Part shown: positions 57,400-64,000 of the stretch, in pieces
Numbering within the stretch: position 1 is the first letter of the stretch
How the letters are laid out: the number at the start of each line of letters is the position of its first letter
Assembly (NCBI GenBank): GCA_900545265.1
Contig: UQYI01000001.1
Location: 137,774 to 201,773 of the forward strand
From: an uncultured Eubacteriales bacterium
Lineage (GTDB): Bacteria > Bacillota > Clostridia > Christensenellales > CAG-138
Length of the DNA: 64,000 nucleotides
Reading direction: 5' to 3'
Program-made: the position numbers and the translations under genes
The notes under the pieces: generated by a model
Databases searched by the model: none
What the model saw: the letters and a program-made list of their open reading frames with translations, nothing else
What the model was told of the DNA's origin: nothing

Positions 57400-58583
57400 T
57401 GGCGTTTCCTCCGTTCGCTTTCATACAGGAGCACGTTGGCCGTTACGTCTCCGGCTACGTTCAGGGTGGTATACGCCATATCCAGCACCCGGTAGATGCC
57501 GCTGTACATGCCCATGATGCTCAGCGGCGCCCCGATAATGCCCAGATAGCCCGCCCCCAGAACGATGCCGCCCCCGGGGATCCCCGGGGCAGCCATGTTC
57601 ATGATCTCCGCCACCAGCAGCATATACACAAAACTGCCCAGGCTGACGCTCTGCCCCGCCATCTGCATGGTAAACAGCCCCAGCAGGCAGAAGCTTACCG
57701 CCCCGCCGCACATATGGATGGTGCAGCCCAGGGGCGCCACCAGCCCGGTAAACTTTTCCGGCACGCCGAATTCCTCCCGGCAGGTGCGCAGTGTCTCCGG
57801 CAGGGTGGCGGCGGAGGAACAGGTGGACAGGGCCGTTATGAGCACCCGGCTCATGCGCCGGAAGTATTGCAGGGGCGTTACCCGGGCAAACAGCCACAAA
57901 GGCAGCATCATCACCACCAGCAGCACCGCCAGGCACCCGCCCCAGGCAAAGAGGATATAGGTCAGGGAAGTGGCCAGCACCTCCCCGCCAAAGCTGCTCA
58001 CCGCCTTGCCCATCAGGGAAAATACTCCCAGGGGGGTCAGATACATAATGCCCCCCAGCACATAATACAGGACGCTTTCGGCCTCTTTTACCAGTGAGAT
58101 CAGCCCCCCGGCCCCCTTCTTCCCTGCGCCCAGACCGCAGGCGGCGGCAAAGAGAATGCAGGGCATCATGGAGCCCCGGCCCATGGCGTCTATGATGTTG
58201 GAAGGAAAGATACTGATAAAGAACTCGCTCAGGGACAGGGCCGCCCCCTCCCCCTGCCAGACTTCTCCGGCCAGGGAAACGCCTGCTCCGGGCTGCAGCA
58301 GCCCCACCCCGGCAGCCGTCAGCAAAAAGGAGAGGGCAAACATCAGGGCAAACAGGGTCACGGTCTTTCCCAGCAGGCGGGTAGCCCGGCTCACCCCCTG
58401 CGCCACGGCGCAGAACACCGTGCACATGAGCACCGGGATCACCATGAGCTTGAGAAGATTTACATATACGGTGCCGATGAACCCGATCTTTTCAAAGAAG
58501 CCGGGCCACAGCAGCCCCAGAGCCGCCCCCAGGGCAAAGCCCGCCAGATTGAGCACAGACAGAATATGCTGCCCTTTTTTCAT
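57396..58583 (-). CDS. Dicarboxylate/amino acid:cation symporter (DAACS family)
   Basis: A 395-residue secondary transporter with the glutamate-transporter fold: about eight helices and two re-entrant loops, with the serine-rich STCSSAATLPETL, and MAAPGIPGGGIVLGAGYLGIIGAPL. It takes up aspartate/glutamate or C4-dicarboxylates with Na+ or H+. The ATG at 58583 is the family start; 14 further codons upstream are unlike the family. It is coupled to the aminotransferase gene by a four-base overlap. Confidence 0.93.
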   Translation of the reverse strand: MKKGQHILSVLNLAGFALGAALGLLWPGFFEKIGFIGTVYVNLLKLMVIPVLMCTVFCAVAQGVSRATRLLGKTVTLFALMFALSFLLTAAGVGLLQPGAGVSLAGEVWQGEGAALSLSEFFISIFPSNIIDAMGRGSMMPCILFAAACGLGAGKKGAGGLISLVKEAESVLYYVLGGIMYLTPLGVFSLMGKAVSSFGGEVLATSLTYILFAWGGCLAVLLVVMMLPLWLFARVTPLQYFRRMSRVLITALSTCSSAATLPETLRTCREEFGVPEKFTGLVAPLGCTIHMCGGAVSFCLLGLFTMQMAGQSVSLGSFVYMLLVAEIMNMAAPGIPGGGIVLGAGYLGIIGAPLSIMGMYSGIYRVLDMAYTTLNVAGDVTANVLLYESERRKRQ

Positions 58584-58767
58584 ACCAAAGTGTACCTCAC
58601 GGAAAATATCCTGCTTATTATACACGCCCCGAAGGAAAAAGGGAATATGCTTCCCGCCCGGTTCCGTGGCCTGCGGAGCAAAAAACAGCAGGCCCCGCCT
58701 TTACGGGTTTCCCTGTGAGCGCTTCCCGGGACGCGCCCGATCGCAGCCTGAGCGGGAAGCGCAGGGC

Positions 58768-58853
58768 GGGGGCGCACCGCGTGCCTGACGGCACGCCTGC
58801 GGGGCACGGCCCCGCAGGGTTCCGGCGGCTCTGCCGCCGGAACGTGCGCCCCC
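58768..58853 (+). repeat. Cloverleaf element, family A copy 3
   Basis: Outer arms GGGGGCGCAC (58768-58777) and GTGCGCCCCC (58844-58853). Hairpins are GCGTGCC/GGCACGC (58779-58796, loop TGAC), CTGCGGGGC/GCCCCGCAG (58797-58817, loop ACG) and GTTCCGGCGGC/GCCGCCGGAAC (58819-58843, loop TCT). GTATAC (58862-58867) lies to the right inside CGGGGCTGCGTATACGA, matching the right flank of copy 2. It lies between the symporter start and the vanW terminator. Confidence 0.88.
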
Positions 58854-58876
58854 GGGGCTGCGTATACGAACCATAT

Positions 58877-58909
58877 AAAAAGGCGGGCACGGTATCCGCC
58901 GCGTCCGCC
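58877..58909 (-). terminator. Intrinsic terminator of the vanW-type gene
   Basis: Minus-strand stem with GGCGG/CCGCC at its base, followed by TTTTTATATGG, 25 bases after the stop. Confidence 0.7.
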
Positions 58910-58933
58910 TGCTGTGGCTGTATGTGCGCTGGT

Positions 58934-60625
58934 TTATCCCTCCGGGGTATCCGGTATCTCCGCACCGGGATCCGGCGTAACGGTGGGGGTATCCTCCCCC
59001 TTGGGCGTGGGCGTAGGATCGCTCTTGCCCCCTTCGCCGGTCTTGGTGCCTACCACCACCTGCTTGGGGAACATCTTGTATACGGAATCATACACAATGG
59101 TCCTGTCCTCCAGCAGCTGCCCGTTCTTGTAGTAATAGACATAGGTCTTGTACTTGTAGCCCTTGGAGCCCTTGCTGAGCACTTCTTCGTAATCGGTGCC
59201 CTTGGAGGGATCCTCCGTATATTCCGTGGTGATGCCCTGGGAGGATATCTGCTTGGTCTCTATCTCGATGGTATCAAATTCATCCGATTTGGGCAGGCCG
59301 TAGATATCAAAGTACAGATCGTTCCCGCTTACATAGCTGACGATGATGATATCCCCTTCGGTGCTGTTTTTGAACTTGAAGTCGATGATATTGCCCACGG
59401 AGTTGATGGTGGCGTCCCGGCCCTTGCTCACATAGCTTACGGGCATGGAATGGTTCCGCCTGTCCACCACCTCCAGATCCGCATAGGTCACGGCGTTGAA
59501 CAGGGTGCTGCTCAGCTGGCAGACGCCGCCCCCGGGCTGATCCTCATGGGCGCCGCTTACATAAGCGGGAGCCAGCTTCCAGCCGTTTTTCGTGGTGCGC
59601 TGCCCCAGCTTGGCGTTGGTGGAAAACACCTCTCCGGGCTTGAGGATGGTGCCGTTGATAAGCTCGCTTCCCTTTTTGATATTATACTTGCGGTTGGAAG
59701 AGGAGCCTTTGAAGCTGGTTTTGTATTCCCCCCGGAGCACATATTCCTGGGCGGCGTCACTGCCCTGAAGCACCTGCATGGGGATGACCAGTTCCGCTTC
59801 CCGGGTGGGATCCAGCTCCAGAATGCTTTTTTCCAGCGCCTCCCGGTCAATGCCGTATCCGTCTTCACACTCGGTAACGGAGAGCTTGTGGGTATTCGGA
59901 TCCACGTTATAGGCCTTGTTCACCGCAGGCTTGTCGATCAGGAAGGAGATATCCTCCACATAGGCCTGAACGGATTCCGAGCTGGCGGTATAGGACAGGG
60001 CGATATCCTTCCCGTTTTGGGCGATGTTGTTGACCAGCGCCATGGTGCCTTCATAATCCTGGCTGTCCCGGGCCAGATCAAAAGCCTCCTGCACGGCCTT
60101 GTCCACATCGGCGGTCAGAATAAGGTTCCGGGCCGTGGGGGTATATACCACCCCCTTGTCCGTTTTGGTATACAGGATGGGGGCTTCCTCTTCCTCCCCG
60201 TCGCCGGTATCCGCCGGAGCGTCCGCCTCATCCGCCGGGGCGGCGCTGGGCATGACGCCGTTTTCCTGCAGGAGCGTCAGCTTCACCTCTGCACCGGAAG
60301 CCTCCAGTGTGCTTTCCACGGCCTGTTTGGCCTGCTCCTTGGTCATATTGCTCACATCCACCCCATGGATCCGGGTGCCCTTGAGCATGGTAAGCCGGGA
60401 GGTGATCAGGGCAAGCTCCTCCTGCCGCTGTTTTTCCACGTCCGGCGCCGGGGTGGAGATGCTCACATCCGCCTGCCCCATATGGGCCGTAGCTGTGGGA
60501 TTTTCACCGATAACCGGGGCTGCCGGCGACTGCATCAGCAGGGCCACGGCCACAGCCGCCACCCCCAGCACGGCAGCGGATCCGCCGAAAACCAGTCCCT
60601 TTTGTTTTTTGCTCAAACTGCTCAT
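58934..60625 (-). CDS. VanW-family protein with G5 domain, membrane-anchored
   Basis: A 563-residue protein. It has an N-terminal anchor (LVFGGSAAVLGVAAVAVALLM), a peptidoglycan-binding-type region (LKGTRIHGVDVSNMTKEQAKQAVESTL...ILTADVDKAVQEAFDLARDSQ), the VanW domain (KPGEVFSTNAKLGQRTTKNGWKLAPAYV...GGGVCQLSSTLFNAVTYADLEVVDRRNHSMPV), a G5 domain (TIEIETKQISSQGITTEYTEDPSKGTDYEEVLSKGSKG) and a Pro/Thr tail. The role is in the cell wall and unproven. AGGAGG precedes the ATG at 60625; the upstream ATGs are inside the ribosome binding site region. Confidence 0.92.
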   Translation of the reverse strand: MSSLSKKQKGLVFGGSAAVLGVAAVAVALLMQSPAAPVIGENPTATAHMGQADVSISTPAPDVEKQRQEELALITSRLTMLKGTRIHGVDVSNMTKEQAKQAVESTLEASGAEVKLTLLQENGVMPSAAPADEADAPADTGDGEEEEAPILYTKTDKGVVYTPTARNLILTADVDKAVQEAFDLARDSQDYEGTMALVNNIAQNGKDIALSYTASSESVQAYVEDISFLIDKPAVNKAYNVDPNTHKLSVTECEDGYGIDREALEKSILELDPTREAELVIPMQVLQGSDAAQEYVLRGEYKTSFKGSSSNRKYNIKKGSELINGTILKPGEVFSTNAKLGQRTTKNGWKLAPAYVSGAHEDQPGGGVCQLSSTLFNAVTYADLEVVDRRNHSMPVSYVSKGRDATINSVGNIIDFKFKNSTEGDIIIVSYVSGNDLYFDIYGLPKSDEFDTIEIETKQISSQGITTEYTEDPSKGTDYEEVLSKGSKGYKYKTYVYYYKNGQLLEDRTIVYDSVYKMFPKQVVVGTKTGEGGKSDPTPTPKGEDTPTVTPDPGAEIPDTPEG

Positions 60626-60798
60626 TACAGTCCTCCTCATTTTGGTATCTATCATTGTAACGGATTTTTTTCAGAAATCCATACCCTGCCCAAAGTCTTT
60701 AAGAAGAAGTTACAATTCTGTGAAATATGTCCGCTTTCCGCCGTTTTCTTTTCTTCTTCTGCAAGCGGAAAAAGAAAGAGCCATTTTGCCCCCAAGGA

Positions 60799-60827
60799 TA
60801 TACAAACGGCGGATTTGCGTGTATACT
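60799..60827 (+). promoter_or_regulatory. Possible recX promoter giving a leaderless transcript
   Basis: TATACT (60822-60827) with TATACA (60799-60804) at 17 bases. Transcription would begin at about the ATG at 60835. Confidence 0.5.
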
Positions 60828-60834
60828 TCCTTAT

Positions 60835-61365
60835 ATGAGTATGAAGCGAACACCCACTTATGAAGGCCCCCTGGACGCCGCCCTGCGGTATCTTACCCCC
60901 CGGATGCGCTCTGTGGGGGAGGTGGAAGCCTTTCTGGACGGCCTTGACTACGGGGAAGCGGACGTGGAGGCCGCCGTGGCCCGGCTGAAGGAGCTGGGGC
61001 TGCTGGACGACTTTGCCTATGCCCGGGAGTTTGTGCGCACCCGGCTGGCCACCAAACCGGTGAGCCGGGCCCACCTGATGCGGCAGCTCCGGGAGCACCG
61101 GCTCTCTCAGGAGGCTATGGAGGCCGCTCTGGAGGAGCTCCCACAACAGACAGACCTGGATAACGCCCAAAAGGTTGCAGAGAAATTTTACCGGCAGATG
61201 ATTTCCCTGCCGGAAAAGGAACGGCGGGAGCGGGTGCTCCGGCGGCTCATGAGCCGCGGCTATTCCGGCGAGATCAGCTGCCGGGCCTACGCCCTGGCGG
61301 CGGAAGCTCTGGGAGACGGGGAAACTACGCCCTGCGAAGAAGCCCTTTGGGAGGCGGAACCGTGA
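60835..61365 (+). CDS. recX: RecX-family regulator of RecA
   Basis: A 176-residue RecX with three-helix repeats (LDAALRYLTPRMRSVGEVEAFLDGLDYGEADVEAAVARLKELGLLDDFAYAREFVRTRLATKPVSRAHLMRQL and similar). It inhibits or tunes RecA filaments. Both ATG 60835 and ATG 60841 are possible. The -10 lies seven bases before the first, which suggests a leaderless mRNA. It overlaps nnrD by four bases (GTGA). Confidence 0.9.
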   Translation: MSMKRTPTYEGPLDAALRYLTPRMRSVGEVEAFLDGLDYGEADVEAAVARLKELGLLDDFAYAREFVRTRLATKPVSRAHLMRQLREHRLSQEAMEAALEELPQQTDLDNAQKVAEKFYRQMISLPEKERRERVLRRLMSRGYSGEISCRAYALAAEALGDGETTPCEEALWEAEP

Positions 61366-62267
61366 GAGAACAGGCCCTGACCCCCTATTGGCGAAACGCC
61401 CTGCAGGCCGGGATCGTCCGCCCCTTCGGGGAGGCGGCGGCAAAGGCCGCGCTCCCGCCCCGCCCTTTTAACGCCCATAAGGGAGACTGCGGCAAGGGGC
61501 TCCTGCTGGCCGGAAGCCCCCAGTACCCGGGAGCGGCGCTGTTGGCCGGGCAAAGCGCCCTGGCCGGTGGCTGCGGGGTGCTGACGGCCCTGAGCACGGA
61601 ATCCGCCCGGCCCTATTTTGCCCGGCTGCCGGAGGCGGTGTTCCGTTCCGTAGGGGAAAGCTGGCAAAGGAACGCCCTCCCGCTGCTGGAGGAAACGCTT
61701 CCCGGAAAATCGGCTCTGGCCCTGGGCTGCGGCTGGGGAACGGATCCGGATCCCGCCGGGGGCACCTTTTCCGCCCTGCTGGAGGCGGCGTTTTCTTCCG
61801 GGCTGCCGGCCGTTGCGGATGCGGACGGGCTGAACCATATGGCCCGCCGCCGGGAGCTGCTGAAGAAGCTCCACGGGCGCATCATTCTGACCCCCCACCC
61901 GGGGGAAGCCGCCCGCCTTGCCCGCAGAACCACCGGAGAGATCCTGCAGGATCCCTTGACCATGGCCCGGGCCATGGCGGAGGACTGGGGCTGCGTGGTG
62001 CTGCTCAAGGGTACGGTAACGGTCATTGCCGGCCCGGAAGGGACCTATCTGACGGCGGAAGGCAACGGCGGCCTTGCCAAGGGCGGCTCCGGCGACACGC
62101 TGACGGGGCTGATCCTGGCCATGCTGTGTCAGGGCAAAAGCCCCACGGAAGGGGCCTGTCTGGGCAGCTGGCTGCTGGGCGTCAGCGCCGAAAAAGCCTT
62201 TGCCCTGCTGAAAGAACGAATGCTGCGGGCCAGCGATCTGGCGGCAGCCTTGAAAACCATGGAATAG
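61362..62267 (+). CDS. nnrD: ADP-dependent NAD(P)H-hydrate dehydratase
   Basis: A 301-residue ribokinase-like repair enzyme that dehydrates damaged NADHX/NADPHX using ADP. Motifs are FNAHKGDCGKGLLLAGSPQYPGAA, LTPHPGEAARLARR and GNGGLAKGGSGDTLTGLILAML. The GTG start at 61362 has GGGAGG upstream. The epimerase domain (NnrE), often fused, is absent. Confidence 0.92.
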   Translation: MREQALTPYWRNALQAGIVRPFGEAAAKAALPPRPFNAHKGDCGKGLLLAGSPQYPGAALLAGQSALAGGCGVLTALSTESARPYFARLPEAVFRSVGESWQRNALPLLEETLPGKSALALGCGWGTDPDPAGGTFSALLEAAFSSGLPAVADADGLNHMARRRELLKKLHGRIILTPHPGEAARLARRTTGEILQDPLTMARAMAEDWGCVVLLKGTVTVIAGPEGTYLTAEGNGGLAKGGSGDTLTGLILAMLCQGKSPTEGACLGSWLLGVSAEKAFALLKERMLRASDLAAALKTME

Positions 62268-62279
62268 GGAGAAAAAAGT

Positions 62280-63230
62280 ATGTTCAGATTGGGAGTAGAC
62301 GTTGGCGGCACCTTTATCAAAGCCGGCGTAATCGGAGAAGACAACACCATCGTGGCCCGGGTCAGCGTGCCTACGGAAGCGGACAAACCCTATAAAGAGG
62401 TCATCAGCAACATAGTCCGGGGAGCGGAGCTGGCGGCCCGGCAGGCCGGCCGGGAGCTGGCAGACTTTCCCTGCGTGGGCTTTGGCATACCGGGGCTGCT
62501 GAACGGCCGCACCGGTCTGGTGGCTCTGGCCCCCAACATGGGGGATTGGCACCAGGTGCCCTTTCTGGAGGAGGCGCAAAAGCACCTGCCCATCCCCGCC
62601 TATGTGGGGAACGACGCCAACTGCGCCGTTATCGGCGAAACGCTGGCCGGAGCCGCCCGGGGCTGTCAGGATGTGCTGCTGCTGACGCTGGGCACCGGGG
62701 TAGGCGGCGGCGTCATTGCCGGAGGGCGGATGCTCTGCGGCGGAGACGGCATGGGCATGGAGCTGGGGCATATGACCCTGTGCATGAACGGAGCGCCCTG
62801 CGGCTGCGGCCACCGGGGCTGCATAGAGGCCTACTGTTCCGTTTCCAGCCTGATCCGGGATACCCGGCGGGCCATGGAGGCGGATCCCTCCTCCCGGATG
62901 CACGCCTTTGCCCGGGAAGCGGGGCTGGTGGACGGGCGCACCGCCTTTGAATGTGACAAGCTGGGGGATGCCGCCGCCCACCGGGTGGTGGAAGCCTATA
63001 CGGACTATCTGAGCCAGGCTATCGGCTCCCTGATCACCTGCTTCCGGCCCCAGGTGGTGCTTATCGGCGGAGGGCTTTCCAATCAGGGGGATTACCTGAC
63101 GGACCGGCTGAACCGCAAGACCCCGGGGTACGTTATGGCTTCCGACGCCATCGGCACGCCCCCTATCCGCCGGGCCGCCCTGGGCAACGACGCCGGGATG
63201 ATCGGCGCTGCGTATCTGGACCGGATGTAG
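62280..63230 (+). CDS. ROK-family sugar kinase (glucokinase type)
   Basis: A 316-residue ROK kinase. It has the ATP-binding start LGVDVGGTFIKAGVIGED, the catalytic GNDANCAVIGE, LTLGTGVGGGVIAGGRML and the zinc motif CGCGHRGCIEAYCS. It probably phosphorylates glucose or a related sugar. GGGAG lies upstream, 12 bases after nnrD. Confidence 0.9.
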   Translation: MFRLGVDVGGTFIKAGVIGEDNTIVARVSVPTEADKPYKEVISNIVRGAELAARQAGRELADFPCVGFGIPGLLNGRTGLVALAPNMGDWHQVPFLEEAQKHLPIPAYVGNDANCAVIGETLAGAARGCQDVLLLTLGTGVGGGVIAGGRMLCGGDGMGMELGHMTLCMNGAPCGCGHRGCIEAYCSVSSLIRDTRRAMEADPSSRMHAFAREAGLVDGRTAFECDKLGDAAAHRVVEAYTDYLSQAIGSLITCFRPQVVLIGGGLSNQGDYLTDRLNRKTPGYVMASDAIGTPPIRRAALGNDAGMIGAAYLDRM

Positions 63231-63293
63231 CCCCAACGCTTTTTTGCAGGCTCCGGATCCGGCGTACCCGCTCCGTTTTGCCGGGAAGCGAAG

Positions 63294-63390
63294 GGGCGGG
63301 GCTGCAGGCCGGTCCCTGGCCCGCAGCGCCCGGGGCCTTCGGCCCGGGGCGCTGCTTTTGGCCCCTCCGGGGCCAAAAGCAGCCCCGCCC
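63294..63390. repeat. Cloverleaf element, type C
   Basis: Outer arms GGGCGGGGCT (63294-63303) and AGCCCCGCCC (63381-63390). Hairpin 1 (63304-63324) has GC and GGCC/GGCC stems with one mismatch. Hairpin 2 (63325-63353) is AGCGCCC-G-GGGCC/GGCCC-G-GGGCGCT with one G-G mismatch and a TTC loop. Hairpin 3 is GCTTTTGGCCCC/GGGGCCAAAAGC (63354-63380, loop TCC). Sequence differs from families A and B; the architecture is the same. It lies between the convergent ROK and parA genes. Confidence 0.75.
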
Positions 63391-63403
63391 ACCCCCGCTT
63401 TCA

Positions 63404-63429
63404 CGAAAAAAGCTCCCCCGGAGGGGAGC
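63404..63429 (-). terminator. Intrinsic terminator after parA
   Basis: Minus-strand GCTCCCC/GGGGAGC with a TCCG loop, followed by TTTTTTC. Confidence 0.75.
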
Positions 63430-63450
63430 ATGACGTACATACGCTTTGCG

Positions 63451-63488
63451 GCAGCCTTCTCCCGCAGTGGGGAGGGAGCTGCTTTTTT
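63451..63488 (+). terminator. Intrinsic terminator for the ROK kinase unit
   Basis: A GCAGC...TCTCCC/GGGGAG...GCTGC stem with a GCAGT-type loop and TTTTTTA. Positioned to stop transcription coming from the ROK kinase gene. Confidence 0.7.
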
Positions 63489-63518
63489 ATTTCCCGGCTT
63501 TCGTCAGTTTCAAACAGA

Positions 63519-64000
63519 TCATCGTACCCTGTCAGACCTAATTCGCTGCCGTTCAATCTCCAACACCTCCTGCGTTAAATTTCGGTATGCCGCGGCGACC
63601 TTTCCTCTTTTGTCATAGCTCAGTATGCTTTTTCCTTTTTCGCTTGCCTCCGCCGCTTTTACCGAATATGGTATCTCGGTTTTGAATATCCTTATCTTGA
63701 CGCCGTAATGCTCCCTAAGAGTTCTGCTTATTTCCTTGGCGTTTCTTGTTCTGCCGTTTACCATGGTTATCAATATCCCGTCTATTTTAATACCGGGATT
63801 TATATTTCTTTTCACTCCGGCAACGGTATGCATAAGAAGATCAAGTCCCTTTGCGGACAAAAAATTCGGCTGTGACGGAATTATCAGACTGTCTGCTGCT
63901 GAAAGGGCGTTTACTGTAACCATACCCAGCGACGGAGTACAGTCTATCAATACATAATCGTAATTTTTCTTCGCTTCACCAAGGTATTTTTTCAATACGT
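63519..64000 (-). CDS. ParA/Soj-family ATPase, N-terminus outside the window
   Basis: The C-terminal 160 residues of a ParA ATPase: Walker B-type DYVLIDCTPSLGMVTVNALSAADSLIIPSQPNFLSAKGLDLL, then GILITMVNGRTRNAKEISRTLREHYG and a basic C-terminal helix. Such ATPases segregate plasmids or chromosomes and are common on integrative elements. The base composition is visibly lower in GC and codons such as ATA and AGA are more frequent than in neighbours, suggesting recent acquisition. The frame continues past 64000, so the start is outside. Confidence 0.88.
   Translation of the reverse strand, partial: VLKKYLGEAKKNYDYVLIDCTPSLGMVTVNALSAADSLIIPSQPNFLSAKGLDLLMHTVAGVKRNINPGIKIDGILITMVNGRTRNAKEISRTLREHYGVKIRIFKTEIPYSVKAAEASEKGKSILSYDKRGKVAAAYRNLTQEVLEIERQRIRSDRVR

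Noticed and set aside
61287..63440. 717-codon minus frame opposite nnrD and the ROK kinase
   Set aside because: Antisense shadow; both plus-strand genes have clear motifs.
1..64000. CRISPR arrays, rRNA or tRNA genes, insertion sequences with transposase
   Set aside because: None seen: no regularly spaced direct repeats, no tRNA-like consensus loops, and no transposase or integrase motifs in the reading frames.

Overview
The window is a chromosomal segment of a GC-rich (about 60 % by eye), spore-forming Gram-positive bacterium of the class Clostridia. The reasons are the gene order rpmF-plsX-acpP-rnc-smc, the order rimP-nusA-ylxR-ylxQ-infB-rbfA-nrnA-truB-ribF-rpsO-pnp-M16 peptidase, a class III fructose bisphosphatase, sporulation and germination genes (gerW, a gerA/gerB/gerC operon), SepF and DivIVA, and a Na+-pumping oxaloacetate decarboxylase. 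Many promoters fit TTGACA-17-TATAAT and most starts have AGGAGG ribosome binding sites. Genus cannot be told from the sequence alone.

Layout. 1-20600 is one long minus-strand housekeeping block. Read from right to left it holds the transcription/translation operon (rimP to pnp and an M16 peptidase), a division cluster (HlyD-like protein, YggS, SepF, DivIVA), a radical SAM protein, then rpmF, plsX, acpP, rnc and the start of smc. 20668-22866 holds the divergent fbp gene. 23515-25488 (minus) is a DUF5685 / DnaJ / membrane protein trio. 25622-28507 (plus) is a sporulation group (DUF2953-like, GerW, DacF, RluB). 28907-29982 (minus) is a DUF4363/DUF421 pair. 30109-33509 (plus) is the oxaloacetate decarboxylase operon. 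33830-37482 holds a GNAT protein, a class A penicillin-binding protein and a GntR regulator. 37486-41549 (minus) is a germinant receptor operon followed by an unlisted 55-residue membrane protein. 41630-48213 (plus) is a phosphate regulon (Pho boxes, pstSCAB, phoU, response regulator, sensor kinase). 48517-54143 (minus) holds a monooxygenase-like protein, a CoA-transferase behind a probable cobalamin riboswitch, threonine aldolase, a TraX-like protein and a metallophosphoesterase lipoprotein. 54484-63230 mixes a phosphopantetheinyl transferase, a flavin-binding-type gene broken by a stop codon, an aminotransferase with a dicarboxylate-type symporter, a VanW protein, recX, nnrD and a ROK kinase. 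From 63519 a low-GC parA-like gene runs off the window and may mark the edge of a mobile element.

The most striking unexplained structure is a set of six GC-rich intergenic elements (22951, 33668, 48301, 55104, 58768, 63294). Each is about 80-97 bp and can fold into a closing stem of about 10 bp that holds three consecutive hairpins, i.e. a cloverleaf or four-way junction. Three copies share one sequence family in both orientations, two share a second family, and one is a third type with the same architecture. Arms are preserved while loops vary and some stems lengthen on both sides. All lie between genes, mostly between convergent genes, and several are bordered by a CGTATACG palindrome. No transposase is associated with them in this window.
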